Shown here: one piece after another, positions 30,779 through 40,896 of the stretch | Numbering within the stretch: position 1 is the stretch's first letter | How the letters are laid out: every line of letters begins with the position of its first letter | NCBI GenBank assembly: GCA_034675505.1 | Contig: JAUCDD010000025.1 | Location: forward strand, 186,001 to 250,000 | DNA: 64,000 bases | DNA from: Melaminivora sp034675505 | GTDB lineage: Bacteria; Pseudomonadota; Gammaproteobacteria; Burkholderiales; Burkholderiaceae_C | Reading direction: 5' to 3' | Notes under the pieces: model-generated | Told to the model about the DNA's origin: nothing | Database searches by the model: none | The model's input: the letters and a program-made list of their open reading frames with translations, nothing else | Program-made: the position numbers and the translations under genes

Positions 30779-31144
30779 ATGGCACGTATCGCTGGTATCA
30801 ATATTCCGCCCCAACAGCATGCTGAGATTGGCCTCACCGCCATCTATGGCATCGGGCGCACCCGTGCTCGCAAGATCTGCGAAGCATGCGGCATTCCGTT
30901 TTCCAAGAAGATCAAGGAACTGACCGACTCCGACCTGGAGAAGATCCGCGACCAGATCGCCCAGTTCACCATCGAAGGCGACTTGCGTCGCGAGACGACG
31001 ATGAACATCAAGCGCCTGATGGACATCGGTTGCTACCGGGGCTTCCGTCACCGCCGCGGCCTGCCGATGCGCGGTCAGCGCACCCGCACCAATGCCCGCA
31101 CCCGCAAGGGTCCGCGCAAGGGCGCAGCGGCCCTGAAGAAGTAA
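30779..31144 (+). CDS. rpsM: 30S ribosomal protein S13
   Basis: 121 residues: MARIAGINIPPQQHAEIGLTAIYG, H2TH region IGRTRARKI, and the basic C-terminal tail RGQRTRTNARTRKG contacting P-site tRNA. First gene of the alpha group proper. Confidence 0.99.
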   Translation: MARIAGINIPPQQHAEIGLTAIYGIGRTRARKICEACGIPFSKKIKELTDSDLEKIRDQIAQFTIEGDLRRETTMNIKRLMDIGCYRGFRHRRGLPMRGQRTRTNARTRKGPRKGAAALKK

Positions 31145-31160
31145 GGACTGAAAGAACCCT

Positions 31161-31565
31161 ATGGCCAAGTCTCCTGCCAATAACGCCGCCCAGCGCGTGC
31201 GCAAGAAGGTCCGCAAGAACGTCGCCGATGGCATCGCGCACGTGCACGCATCCTTCAACAACACCATCATCACCATCACCGACCGCCAGGGCAACGCACT
31301 GTCGTGGGCTTCGTCCGGTGGTCAGGGCTTCAAGGGCTCGCGCAAGTCCACTCCGTTTGCCGCCCAGGTGGCTTCCGAGATGGCCGGCCGCGCTGCGATG
31401 GATCAAGGCATCAAGAATCTGGACGTCGAGATCAAGGGCCCCGGCCCGGGTCGCGAGTCCTCCGTGCGCGCCCTGGGCGCCCTGGGCATCCGCATCACGT
31501 CGATCTCCGACGTGACGCCCGTGCCGCACAACGGCTGCCGCCCGCAAAAGCGCCGCCGCATCTGA
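31161..31565 (+). CDS. rpsK: 30S ribosomal protein S11
   Basis: 134 residues: HVHASFNNTIITITDRQGNA, the GGQGFKGSRKSTPFAAQ loop, and the basic ending GCRPQKRRRI. Lies in the 30S platform near the Shine-Dalgarno helix. 16 bp after rpsM; 127 bp before rpsD, a longer gap than usual. Confidence 0.99.
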   Translation: MAKSPANNAAQRVRKKVRKNVADGIAHVHASFNNTIITITDRQGNALSWASSGGQGFKGSRKSTPFAAQVASEMAGRAAMDQGIKNLDVEIKGPGPGRESSVRALGALGIRITSISDVTPVPHNGCRPQKRRRI

Positions 31566-31692
31566 CCGGCGTCCCGCCCGTTTGAATTGACCCCCACCGC
31601 CACCACGCGCCTGCACTCCTGCCGGTGCCCAAGGTGGCTCCCGCAAGCGGTGGCGACCGCCTGCGGCAGCTGAAAATTTCAAGGAAACCCAA

Positions 31693-32316
31693 GTGGCACG
31701 CTATCTCGGCCCCAAGGCCAAACTTTCCCGCCGTGAAGGCACCGACCTGTTCCTGAAGAGCGCCCGCCGCTCCATCGCGGACAAGGCCAAGTTCGACTCC
31801 AAGCCCGGCCAGCATGGCCGCACCTCCGGCGCCCGCACCTCCGACTACGGCCTGCAGCTGCGCGAAAAGCAGAAGGTCAAGCGCATGTACGGCGTGCTGG
31901 AAAAGCAGTTCCGCCGCTACTTCGCCGAGGCCGAGCGCCGCCGTGGCAACACCGGCGCCAACCTGATGGGCCTGCTCGAGTGCCGCCTGGACAACGTGGT
32001 GTACCGCATGGGCTTTGGCTCCACGCGCGCCGAGGCGCGCCAGCTGGTGTCGCACAAGGCCATCACGGTGAACGGCCAGTCCGTCAACATCGCCTCCTAC
32101 CTGGTCAAGGCCGGTGACGTGGTGGCGGTGCGCGAGAAGTCCAAGAAGCAGGCACGTATCGTCGAGGCGCTGCAACTGGCACAACAGGTGGGCATGCCGG
32201 CCTGGGTCGAGGTCAACATGGACAAGGCCGAGGGCACCTTCAAGAAGGTTCCTGATCGCGACGAATTCGGCGCCGACATCAACGAGTCGTTGATCGTCGA
32301 GTTGTATTCGCGTTGA
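31693..32316 (+). CDS. rpsD: 30S ribosomal protein S4
   Basis: 207 residues: N-terminal MARYLGPKAKLSRREGTDLF, then the S4 RNA-binding domain (RLDNVVYRMGFGSTRAEARQLVSHKAI). Start is GTG 31693 after AAGGAAACCCAA. In E. coli S4 represses the alpha operon; here 127-bp gaps on both sides of rpsD could hold control sites. Confidence 0.99.
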   Translation: MARYLGPKAKLSRREGTDLFLKSARRSIADKAKFDSKPGQHGRTSGARTSDYGLQLREKQKVKRMYGVLEKQFRRYFAEAERRRGNTGANLMGLLECRLDNVVYRMGFGSTRAEARQLVSHKAITVNGQSVNIASYLVKAGDVVAVREKSKKQARIVEALQLAQQVGMPAWVEVNMDKAEGTFKKVPDRDEFGADINESLIVELYSR

Positions 32317-32361
32317 TTCCCCGGGCGCGCACAGCGCCCATTGCGCACGCAAAAACCGTCC

Positions 32362-32389
32362 CCCATACCGCGAGGCATCGCGGTATGGG
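32362..32389 (+). promoter_or_regulatory. Perfect 12-bp hairpin in the rpsD-rpoA gap
   Basis: CCCATACCGCGA pairs with TCGCGGTATGGG across a GGCA loop, 45 bp after rpsD and 55 bp before rpoA. Upstream lies a second hairpin, GGGCGC / GCGCCC, near 32323. No T-run follows, so an RNA structure that adjusts rpoA relative to ribosomal proteins is likelier than a full terminator. Confidence 0.55.
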
Positions 32390-32443
32390 CGCTTCACCAG
32401 CCTTACCGGTGTAACGAGCTGGGGGTATTGAGAGGAAGTCTGC

Positions 32444-33436
32444 ATGCAAACCAATCTGCTGAAGCCCAAGGCCATCAACGTCGAGCAACTGGGCCACAAC
32501 CGCGCCAAGGTCGAACTCGAACCGTTCGAGCGTGGTTACGGCCATACGCTGGGCAACGCCCTGCGCCGGGTGTTGCTGTCGTCCATGCTGGGCTATGCAG
32601 CAACCGAAGTGACCATCGCCGGCGTCGTGCACGAGTACTCGTCCATCGACGGCGTGCAGGAAGATGTCGTCAACATCCTGCTGAACCTCAAGGGCGTGGT
32701 GTTCAAGCTGCTCAACCGCGACGAGGTCACGCTGTCGCTGCGCAAGGACGGCGAGGGTGTCGTCACCGCTCGCGACATCCAGACGCCGCACGACGTCGAG
32801 ATCGTGAACCCCGACCACGTCATCGCCACGCTGTCTGCCGGCGGCAAGCTGGACATGCAGATCAAGGTCGAGAAAGGCCGCGGCTACGTGCCGGGCAACC
32901 TGCGCCGCTACGCCGACGAGTCCACCAAGTCGATCGGCCGCATCGTGCTGGACGCCTCGTTCTCGCCGATCCGCCGCGTCAGCTACACGGTGGAGAGCGC
33001 GCGCGTCGAGCAGCGCACCGACCTGGACAAGCTGGTCATGGAGATCGAGACCAACGGCGCCATCACGGCGGAAGACGCGGTGCGCGCATCGGCCAAGATC
33101 CTGGTCGAGCAGCTGGCCGTGTTCGCGCAGCTCGAAGGCGGCGAACTGGCAGCGTTCGATGCGCCTGCCAGCTCGCGCAGTGCTGCCACGTTCGATCCTA
33201 TCTTGCTGCGTCCGGTGGACGAACTGGAACTCACCGTGCGCTCGGCCAACTGCCTGAAGGCGGAAAACATCTACTACATCGGCGACCTGATCCAGCGCAC
33301 CGAAAACGAGCTGCTGAAGACGCCCAACCTGGGCCGCAAGTCGCTCAACGAAATCAAGGAAGTGCTCGCCTCGCGCGGCCTGACCCTGGGCATGAAGCTC
33401 GAGAACTGGCCGCCTGCCGGCCTGGACAAGCGCTGA
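32444..33436 (+). CDS. rpoA: DNA-directed RNA polymerase subunit alpha
   Basis: 330 residues. The N-terminal dimerisation domain (ELEPFERGYGHTLGNALRRVLLSS) and the C-terminal promoter-contact domain (ELTVRSANCLKAENIYYIGDLI, NLGRKSLNEIKEVLASRGL) are both complete. Assembles the polymerase core and binds UP elements and activators. ATG 32444 follows GAGAGGAAG. Confidence 0.99.
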   Translation: MQTNLLKPKAINVEQLGHNRAKVELEPFERGYGHTLGNALRRVLLSSMLGYAATEVTIAGVVHEYSSIDGVQEDVVNILLNLKGVVFKLLNRDEVTLSLRKDGEGVVTARDIQTPHDVEIVNPDHVIATLSAGGKLDMQIKVEKGRGYVPGNLRRYADESTKSIGRIVLDASFSPIRRVSYTVESARVEQRTDLDKLVMEIETNGAITAEDAVRASAKILVEQLAVFAQLEGGELAAFDAPASSRSAATFDPILLRPVDELELTVRSANCLKAENIYYIGDLIQRTENELLKTPNLGRKSLNEIKEVLASRGLTLGMKLENWPPAGLDKR

Positions 33437-33519
33437 TTGTTTTTTGTCCCCATTGGGGAGTGCTGCGGGCAGTACCTGACACGGCTGCCCGTTTTAATTG
33501 ACTGAAAAAGGAAAGCACC

Positions 33520-33913
33520 ATGCGCCACGGACACGGACTCCGTAAATTGAACCGCACGACATCGCACCGCCTGGCGATGCTGCAGAACATGATGAACTCG
33601 CTCATCGAGCACGAGGCCATCAAGACCACGCTGCCGAAGGCCAAGGAACTGCGCCGCGTGATCGAGCCCATGATCACCCTGGCCAAGGAAGACTCGGTGG
33701 CGAACCGCCGCCTGGCCTTCAACCGTCTGCGCGACCGCGACAGCGTGACCAAGCTGTTCAACGAACTGGGCCCGCGCTTCAAGGCCCGCCCGGGCGGCTA
33801 CACGCGCATCCTGAAGATGGGCTTCCGCGTGGGCGACAACGCGCCCATGGCGTATGTCGAGCTGGTCGAGCGTGCCGAAGAAAAAAACCGAAGAAACTTC
33901 GGACAAGGCCTGA
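33520..33913 (+). CDS. rplQ: 50S ribosomal protein L17, frameshift near the C-terminus
   Basis: Starts MRHGHGLRKLNRTTSHRLAML and is normal to YVELVERAEE. In the A7 run at 33881-33887 the frame shifts. Dropping one A gives EEKTEETSDKA and a stop at 33911-33913, a typical L17 tail of about 130 residues. As written, the frame instead runs on through the tRNA gene downstream, which cannot be right for an essential ribosomal protein. Last gene of the alpha cluster. Confidence 0.95.
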
Positions 33914-33921
33914 AAACCAGG

Positions 33922-33927
33922 TATACT
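33922..33927 (+). promoter_or_regulatory. -10 element for the initiator tRNA gene
   Basis: TATACT lies 12 bp before the tRNA 5' end, in the short gap after rplQ. No good -35 at 16-18 bp, so it may add to read-through from the ribosomal operon. Confidence 0.4.
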
Positions 33928-33938
33928 TGCACTCTTGC

Positions 33939-34015
<77 letters not shown>

Positions 34016-34044
34016 CATACCGGCAGCCTCGGGCTGCCTTGAAA

Positions 34045-34071
34045 GGCCCGCTGACAGCGGGCCTTTTTTTT
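34045..34071 (+). terminator. Rho-independent terminator after the tRNA
   Basis: GGCCCGCT / AGCGGGCC stem with a 3-base loop, then T8. A smaller GGCAGCC / GGCTGCC hairpin at 34022-34038 precedes it. It ends the ribosomal-protein/tRNA transcription unit ahead of the convergent rsmI. Confidence 0.93.
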
Positions 34072-34086
34072 CGTCCCCATTCGCCT

Positions 34087-35010
34087 TCAGGCCTCGCTGC
34101 CGCCCTTCATTTTCAGGGCGGTTGCATACAGGGCATTGCGCGAAGCCCCCGTGAGCTGGGCGGCCAGCTTGACGGCCGCCTTGGTCGGCAGTTCCTGGAG
34201 CAGTGCCTGCAGCACCTCGATACCCTGGTCGCCCTCTGCCGGCGCGGCCATGGCGTGCAGCACCACCACGAACTCGCCGCGCGCACGCTGCGCCGCGCCG
34301 TCCAGCCATGCCGGCAGATCCTGCGCGGCATGGGTGCTGACGTCCTCGAATTGCTTGGTCAGCTCCCGCGCCAGCGTCACGGGGCGCTGGCCCAGCGGCG
34401 CCAGGGCCTGCGCCAGCTCGCGGATGCGATGCGGCGCCTCCAGCAGCAGCACGCAGCGCTCCTCGCGCTCCAGGCGCTGCAATGCGGCGGCGCGCTCCGC
34501 CCCCTTGGGCGGCAGGAAGCCCGCGAAGACGAAGCCGCCACCGCCGGGCGCCGAGTGCGCGACGCTGCCGGCCACGCTCAGGGCGGTTGTCACGCTGCTG
34601 GCGCCGGGCAGGGGCAGGCAGCGTAGTCCCTGGGCCTGCACCGCGGCCACCAGCCGCGCCCCCGGGTCGCTCACGCCCGGCGTGCCGGCGTCGCTGACGT
34701 AGGCGACGCGCTGGCCCTGGTGCAGGCGCTGCGCCACCTGCTGGGCGGCCTGCGCCTCGTTGTGCTGGTGCAGCGCGAGCAGCGCGCCCGCGGGCTTGTC
34801 GATGCCATAGGCGCGCAGCAGGGCCTGGGTATGGCGCGTGTCCTCGCAGGCGACGACGTCCACCAGCTGCAGCACGTGCAGCGCGCGCAAGGTGATGTCG
34901 GCCAGGTTGCCGATGGGCGTGGCCACCACGTACAGGGTGGCCTGCGGATAATGCTGGCCGGCAGCGGCATCGCGTGCTGCGTCAAGAGCCAGGGCAAAGG
35001 ATGCGCTCAA
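34087..35010 (-). CDS. rsmI: 16S rRNA (cytidine-1402 2'-O)-methyltransferase
   Basis: Methylates the ribose of C1402 in the 30S P site, using SAM. Tetrapyrrole-methylase fold with VVATPIGNLADITLRAL, DTRHTQALL, the SAM-site VSDAGTPGVSDPG and PLPGASSVTTAL; 307 residues. Start is TTG 35010, supported by GAGGA six bases upstream. This codon shares a base with the ATG of the divergent yraN. The group rsmI, yraN, diaA, dolP is also clustered in E. coli, there with lpoA. Confidence 0.96.
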   Translation of the reverse strand: MSASFALALDAARDAAAGQHYPQATLYVVATPIGNLADITLRALHVLQLVDVVACEDTRHTQALLRAYGIDKPAGALLALHQHNEAQAAQQVAQRLHQGQRVAYVSDAGTPGVSDPGARLVAAVQAQGLRCLPLPGASSVTTALSVAGSVAHSAPGGGGFVFAGFLPPKGAERAAALQRLEREERCVLLLEAPHRIRELAQALAPLGQRPVTLARELTKQFEDVSTHAAQDLPAWLDGAAQRARGEFVVVLHAMAAPAEGDQGIEVLQALLQELPTKAAVKLAAQLTGASRNALYATALKMKGGSEA

Positions 35011-35423
35011 TGGGATTCCTCGAAAAAGGCCGGCCGGCGAGTTCCGCCGCCGTCACCACCACCACCACCCGGGCCAGCGGCCAGGCGGGCGAGGACCAGG
35101 CGCTGGCGCACCTGCGCGCCGCCGGCCTGGCGCTGGTGGAGCGCAATTATCGGACTGCCGGCCGCGGTGGCGGCGAGATCGACCTGATCATGCGCGAGCC
35201 GGACGGCACCCTGGTCTTCGTGGAGGTACGCAGCCGCGCGCGCGGCGGCTATGGCGGCGCCGGGGCCAGCATCGGCGCGGCCAAGCGCCGGCGCATCGTC
35301 TTCGCTGCGCGTTGCTACCTGATGCGGCTGCGCACGCCCCCGCCCTGCCGCTTCGATGCAGTGCTGATCGAGGCCGGCCAGGTGCAGTGGCTGCGCGCCG
35401 CCTTCGATGCGGATGGCGCCTGA
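35010..35423 (+). CDS. yraN: YraN family (UPF0102) nuclease-like protein
   Basis: About 137 residues with the family core GEDQALAHLRAAGLALVERNYR, GGEIDLIM and VFVEVRSRA, a restriction-endonuclease-like fold (D..ExK-type residues; VEVR here). The function in cells is not established; a Holliday-junction-type nuclease has been suggested for the family. ATG 35010 has AAAGGA eight bases upstream; ATG 35001 is an alternative. Divergent from rsmI with overlapping start codons. Confidence 0.92.
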   Translation: MGFLEKGRPASSAAVTTTTTRASGQAGEDQALAHLRAAGLALVERNYRTAGRGGGEIDLIMREPDGTLVFVEVRSRARGGYGGAGASIGAAKRRRIVFAARCYLMRLRTPPPCRFDAVLIEAGQVQWLRAAFDADGA

Positions 35424-35471
35424 GCGGCCGGCGCCGGCGCCCGCCGGGGCCGCGGGTATGATCGCCGGCCC

Positions 35472-36059
35472 ATGCTCGAGCAACGCATCCAACAGCATTT
35501 CATCGACAGCGCCGACCTCAAGTACCAGTCCGCGCAATCCTTGAGCCCGGCGATTGCCGCCGCCGTCCAGGCCATGGTGGCCTGCATCACCAGCGGCGCG
35601 CGCGTGCTGGCCTGCGGCATCGGGCCCTGCGGTGCGCTGGCGCAGCAGTTCGCGGCGATGTGCGTGACCGGCTTCGAGCGCGAGCGCCCGGAGCTGGCCG
35701 CCGTGGCCATCGTGCCCGATGCCACCTGGTCACCGGCGGGCGCCGCCGAGGCCCGGCTGGCGCGCCAGGTGCGCGCCCTGGGCCAGGCCGGCGATGTCCT
35801 GCTGGTGCTCACCGTGGCGGGCAACGACCCGGCGCTGGCGCAGGCGGTGCAGGCCGCGCACGAGCGGGACATGACGGTGGTCGCCTGCTTCGGCCGCGAT
35901 GGCGGCGCCCTGGCCGCGCAGCTGCGCGAGACCGACGTGCAGATCGGCGTGATGCACGAGCGTGCCGCGCGCGTGCGCGAGCTGCAGGCGCTGGTGCTGC
36001 ACTGCCTGTGCGACGGCATGGACACCCTTTTGCTTGGAGATCAGGAGATCGTGCTATGA
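35472..36059 (+). CDS. diaA: SIS-domain protein, DiaA / phosphoheptose isomerase-like
   Basis: 195 residues with a SIS domain: an N-terminal helix, VLACGIGPCGALAQQFAAM, then GDVLLVLTVAGNDPALAQAV. In E. coli DiaA binds DnaA and promotes timely initiation; GmhA isomerises sedoheptulose 7-phosphate. Position between yraN and dolP favours DiaA. The stop overlaps the dolP start in ATGA, so the two are translationally coupled. A TATGAT hexamer at 35457-35462 may be its -10. Confidence 0.88.
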   Translation: MLEQRIQQHFIDSADLKYQSAQSLSPAIAAAVQAMVACITSGARVLACGIGPCGALAQQFAAMCVTGFERERPELAAVAIVPDATWSPAGAAEARLARQVRALGQAGDVLLVLTVAGNDPALAQAVQAAHERDMTVVACFGRDGGALAAQLRETDVQIGVMHERAARVRELQALVLHCLCDGMDTLLLGDQEIVL

Positions 36060-36718
36060 AAACTTCCATGGTGCGCGGCCTGCTGGCCACGCTGGCCGGC
36101 GCCACGCTGGCCGCAGCGTTGACGACGGCCTGCGTGCCGCTGGTGATTGGCGGCGGCGCAGTGGTCGGTACGCTGGTGGCGATAGACCGCCGCACCACCG
36201 GCGCCCAGGTCGAGGACGAGGGCATAGAGCTGCGTGCGGTCAGCCGCGTGCGCGACGCGCTGGGCGAGCGCGTGCACGTCAACGTCACCAGCTTCAACCG
36301 CCAGGTGCTGCTGACCGGCGAGGTGCCCACGGCCGAGGACGGACAGAAGGTCGAGCAGGCCGTGCGCGGCGTCGAGAACGTGCGGTCGGTGGTCAACGAA
36401 CTGGGGGTCATGCCGGTGTCGTCGCTGTCGCAGCGTTCCAATGACACCTTCATCACCGGCAAGGTGCGCGCCAGCCTGGTCGATGCCCGGGACTTGTCGG
36501 CCAACGCCTTCAAAGTGGTGACCGAGCGCAACGTGGTCTACCTGATGGGCCGGGTGACGCAGCGCGAGGCTGTGCGCGCCGCCGAGATCGCGCGCGGCGT
36601 CAACGGCGTGCGCAAGGTGGTGCGGGTGTTCGAGCTGCTGACCGAGGAGGAGCTGCGCAACCAGGTGGCGCCCGTGACCCAGGACCCGGCCGCCGCGCAG
36701 CCGCCCGCCAAGCCCTGA
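36056..36718 (+). CDS. dolP: BON-domain outer-membrane lipoprotein DolP
   Basis: 220 residues. Signal peptide with a lipobox-like LTTAC, Cys26 as the lipidated residue, then a glycine-rich stretch and two BON domains (about 60-125 and 140-205: VHVNVTSFNRQVLLTGEVP, NVVYLMGRVTQREA). In E. coli DolP (YraP) protects envelope integrity near the BAM complex. The yraN-diaA-dolP order matches E. coli, which supports the call. The C-terminus is Ala/Pro-rich. Confidence 0.9.
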   Translation: MKTSMVRGLLATLAGATLAAALTTACVPLVIGGGAVVGTLVAIDRRTTGAQVEDEGIELRAVSRVRDALGERVHVNVTSFNRQVLLTGEVPTAEDGQKVEQAVRGVENVRSVVNELGVMPVSSLSQRSNDTFITGKVRASLVDARDLSANAFKVVTERNVVYLMGRVTQREAVRAAEIARGVNGVRKVVRVFELLTEEELRNQVAPVTQDPAAAQPPAKP

Positions 36719-36735
36719 CAGGCCCTGGCAGGAGG

Positions 36736-37686
36736 CTAGCCCTTGTCGCTGCGGCCCGGCGCCAGCCGGGTGACCAGGCTGGAGGTGTCCCAGCGCCCGC
36801 CGCCCGCGCTTTGCACGTCGGCGTAGAACTGGTCCACCAGCGCGGTGACCGGCACGCGCGCGCCGTTGCTGCGCGCTTCTTCCAGCACCAGGCCCAGGTC
36901 CTTGCGCATCCAGTCCACGGCAAAGCCGAAGTCGAAGCGGCCCTCGACCATGGTCTTGCCGCGGTTGTCCAGCTGCCAGCTCTGCGCCGCGCCCTTGCCG
37001 ATGACCTCAAGCACCAGCGGCATGTCCAGCCCGGCCTGCTGGCCGAACGCCACGGCCTCAGACAGGCCCTGCACCAGGCCGGCGATGCAGATCTGGTTGA
37101 CCATCTTGGCCAGCTGCCCGGCGCCGCTGTCGCCCACGCGCGTGACCGCGCGCCCGAACGCCAGCGCCACCGGGCGCACGGCATCGAACGTGTCCTGGTC
37201 GCCGCCGCACATCACCGTCAGCAGGCCGTTCTGTGCGCCCGCCTGGCCGCCGGACACCGGCGCGTCCAGGAACTGCAGGCCACGTTGCCGGGCCTGGGCG
37301 TACAGCTCGCGCGCCACCGCCGCCGAGGCCGTGGTGTGATCGACGAAGATCGCGCCCTCGCGCATGCCGGCGAATGCGCCTTCGGGCCCCAGCACCACGC
37401 TGCGCAGGTCGGCGTTGTTGCCGACGCAGCAAAACACGATGTCGGCATCCAGAGCGGCTTCGCGCGGCGTGTGCGCCGGATGTGCTTCATGCAGGCCGCC
37501 TGCCGGCGCGAACTCCTGCTTCCATGCTACTGATTTGCTAGCGGTGCGGTTGTACACCGCCACCTGGTGGCCGGCGCGCGCCAGGTGCCCCGCCATGGGG
37601 TAGCCCATCACGCCCAGGCCCAGGAAGGCGACGCGGCGCGCGGGCGTGGGTTCGTAGCTGCGGGGATTGATGCTGTGGCTGGTCAT
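36736..37686 (-). CDS. NAD(P)-dependent beta-hydroxyacid dehydrogenase
   Basis: 316 residues in the 3-hydroxyisobutyrate / tartronate-semialdehyde reductase family. It has an N-terminal Rossmann motif (VAFLGLGVMGYPMAGHLARAG), substrate-loop DAPVSGGQAGAQNG, the catalytic lysine in GAGQLAKMVNQI, and a helical C-terminal domain. The exact substrate cannot be told from sequence; glyoxylate/succinic-semialdehyde or 3-hydroxyisobutyrate enzymes look alike. No glyoxylate or valine-degradation genes lie next to it. Convergent with dolP, 17 bp apart. Confidence 0.88.
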   Translation of the reverse strand: MTSHSINPRSYEPTPARRVAFLGLGVMGYPMAGHLARAGHQVAVYNRTASKSVAWKQEFAPAGGLHEAHPAHTPREAALDADIVFCCVGNNADLRSVVLGPEGAFAGMREGAIFVDHTTASAAVARELYAQARQRGLQFLDAPVSGGQAGAQNGLLTVMCGGDQDTFDAVRPVALAFGRAVTRVGDSGAGQLAKMVNQICIAGLVQGLSEAVAFGQQAGLDMPLVLEVIGKGAAQSWQLDNRGKTMVEGRFDFGFAVDWMRKDLGLVLEEARSNGARVPVTALVDQFYADVQSAGGGRWDTSSLVTRLAPGRSDKG

Positions 37687-37759
37687 GCGGCGGGAGGCTC
37701 CTGCAAGGGTGGGACGGGCGGCGCTGGGACAGTGGCCGGCTAATGGCGTTCACGCCTTC

Positions 37760-38896
37760 TCAGACGATGGTCAGGTGCTCGGTGCCGGCCGCCAGGTCGC
37801 TGGTCTTCAGGCGCCGGCTGTTGAGCTTGATCTGCAGCCGCAGGTCGTTGACCGAATCGGCGTTGCGCAGCGCATCCTCGTAGGTGATGACGTTCGCCTC
37901 GAACAGGTCGAACAGCGACTGGTCGAAGGTCTGCATGCCGAGGTTGCGGCTTTTCTTCATGATCTCCTTGATCTCCACCACCTCGTTCTTGAAGATCAGG
38001 TCGGCGATCAGGGGCGTGTTGAGCATGATCTCCACGGCGGCGGCGCGGCCCTTGCCGTTTTGGTGCGGCACCAGGCGCTGCGAGACCAGGGCGCGCAGGT
38101 TCAGCGACAGGTCCATCAGGAGCTGCTCGCGCCGCTCCTCGGGGAAGAAGTTGACGATGCGGTCCAGCGCCTGGTTGGCGCTGTTGGCGTGCAGCGTGGC
38201 CAGGCATAGGTGGCCGGTCTCGGAGAACACCACGGCATGCTCCATGGTCTCGCGGTCGCGGATCTCGCCCATCAGGATCACGTCGGGTGCCTGGCGCAGG
38301 GTGTTCTTCAGCGCGATCTCCCAGCTGTCGGTGTCCAGGCCGATCTCGCGCTGCGTGACCACGCAGTTCTTGTGCGCGTGCACGAACTCCACCGGGTCTT
38401 CCACCGTGATGATGTGGCCGTGGGTGTTCTCGTTGCGCCAGTCCAGCATGGCCGCCAGCGTGGTGGACTTGCCCGAGCCGGTGGCGCCCACCAGGATGCA
38501 CAGGCCGCGCTTGGCCATGGTGATTTCCTTGAGCACCTGCGGCATCCCCAGGCCGTCTATGGTCGGCGGGCGCGTCGGGATGGAGCGCATGACCATACCC
38601 ACGCGGCCCTGCTGCACGAAGGTGTTGACGCGAAAGCGCCCGACGCCGGCCGGCGAAATGGCGAAATTGCACTCCTTGGTGCGCTCGAAGTCGGCAATCT
38701 GCCGGTCGCTCATGATCGAGCGCGCCAGCGCCAGCGTGTGGCTGGACGTGAGCGGCTGCGGCGAAACCTTGGTGATCTTGCCGTCCACCTTGATGGCCGG
38801 CGGGAACTCGGCGGTGATGAACAGGTCACTGCCGCCGCGGCTGACCATCAGCTTGAGCAGATCGTTGATGAATTTACTGGCCTGATCGCGTTCCAT
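37760..38896 (-). CDS. pilU: Type IV pilus twitching ATPase PilU
   Basis: PilT-dependent retraction ATPase of type IV pili. 378 residues with Walker A GATGSGKST, Walker B region VILMGEIRDRETM, and the His box GHLCLATLHANSA. The C-terminus has GMQTFDQSLFDLF. Second gene of a pilT-pilU pair, 72 bp after pilT, the standard order. Confidence 0.96.
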   Translation of the reverse strand: MERDQASKFINDLLKLMVSRGGSDLFITAEFPPAIKVDGKITKVSPQPLTSSHTLALARSIMSDRQIADFERTKECNFAISPAGVGRFRVNTFVQQGRVGMVMRSIPTRPPTIDGLGMPQVLKEITMAKRGLCILVGATGSGKSTTLAAMLDWRNENTHGHIITVEDPVEFVHAHKNCVVTQREIGLDTDSWEIALKNTLRQAPDVILMGEIRDRETMEHAVVFSETGHLCLATLHANSANQALDRIVNFFPEERREQLLMDLSLNLRALVSQRLVPHQNGKGRAAAVEIMLNTPLIADLIFKNEVVEIKEIMKKSRNLGMQTFDQSLFDLFEANVITYEDALRNADSVNDLRLQIKLNSRRLKTSDLAAGTEHLTIV

Positions 38897-38968
38897 GCTG
38901 TGCGTTCCTGCGCTGCGGCCGGCCCGAGGAGGAGGCGGGGCGGTGGCGCTGCAGCGCTCGATTGTCGT

Positions 38969-40033
<1,065 letters not shown>

Positions 40034-40088
40034 GAAAATTCCTCGAACTGGATTGAATCTTTGCTTTTGATACGTTTGGACAAACATT

Positions 40089-40803
40089 ATGGCGATGATT
40101 GCCGGGCAGCTGGCCCTGGTTCGGGAGCGCATGGATGCGGCCTGCCGCGCGGCCGGGCGCAGCCCCGGGGGCGTGGGCCTGCTGGCGGTCTCCAAGACCT
40201 TTGAGGCGCAGGCCGTGCTGGCGGCCGCGCAGGCCGGCCAGCGCGCCTTTGGCGAGAACTACATCCAGGAGGCGCTGGACAAGATGGCCGCCGTGCGCGC
40301 CCTGGCGCCGCAGCTGGCGGGCGAGCTGGCCTGGCACTGCATAGGCCCCGTCCAGAGCAACAAGACGCGCCTGGTGGCCGGGCATTTCGACTGGGCGCAC
40401 ACGGTGGACCGCCTGAAGACCGCGCAGCGCCTGTCCGACCAGCGGCCGCAGGACATGGCCCCGCTGCAGGTGTGCATCCAGGTCAACGTGGACGGCGGCG
40501 CCAACAAGTCCGGCGCGCCGCCGCACGAGGCCCTGGCGCTGGCGCCGGCCGTGGCACTGCTGCCGCGCCTGGTGCTGCGCGGGGTGATGGCCATCCCCGA
40601 GCCGGCGCCGGACTTTGCCGCGCAACGGGCGCTGCACCAGCGCGTGCGCTCCGTGTTTCGACGCCATCGCCGCCTGCGGCGCGGCGGGGCTGGAGCGGTT
40701 CGACACCCTATCGCTGGGCATGACGGGCGACCTGGAGGCGGCGATTGCCGCCGGCAGCACGCTGGTGCGCGTGGGCAGCGGCATCTTCGGCGCGCGCGGC
40801 TGA
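40089..40803 (+). CDS. yggS: PLP homeostasis protein YggS family, one frameshift
   Basis: Binds pyridoxal phosphate and influences vitamin B6 and amino-acid balance. Lys36 in LLAVSKT is the PLP-binding residue; FGENYIQEA and WHCIGPVQSNK follow, and FDTLSLGMTGDLEAAI is near the end. The T3 run at 40656-40658 contains one base too many: SVF continues as DAIAACGAAGLERF only if a T is removed. Corrected length about 237. Often adjacent to pilT in proteobacteria, as here. Confidence 0.92.
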
Positions 40804-40896
40804 GGCGGCGCGGCACTGTCGCCCAGGTTATAGCGGCCGCGGCTGCGCGGCCTATCCTGCCGCGTTTGCCATCCACCGCGACAGGGGACCGCACCG

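Noticed and set aside
37500..37545. A/T-ending codon cluster (AGC AAA TCA GTA GCA) in the hydroxyacid dehydrogenase gene, resembling the repeat family 1 edge
   Set aside because: Only the TAGCAAA part matches; the GCCGGC and TTTTGAC blocks at the fixed distances are absent, and the residues fit the family.
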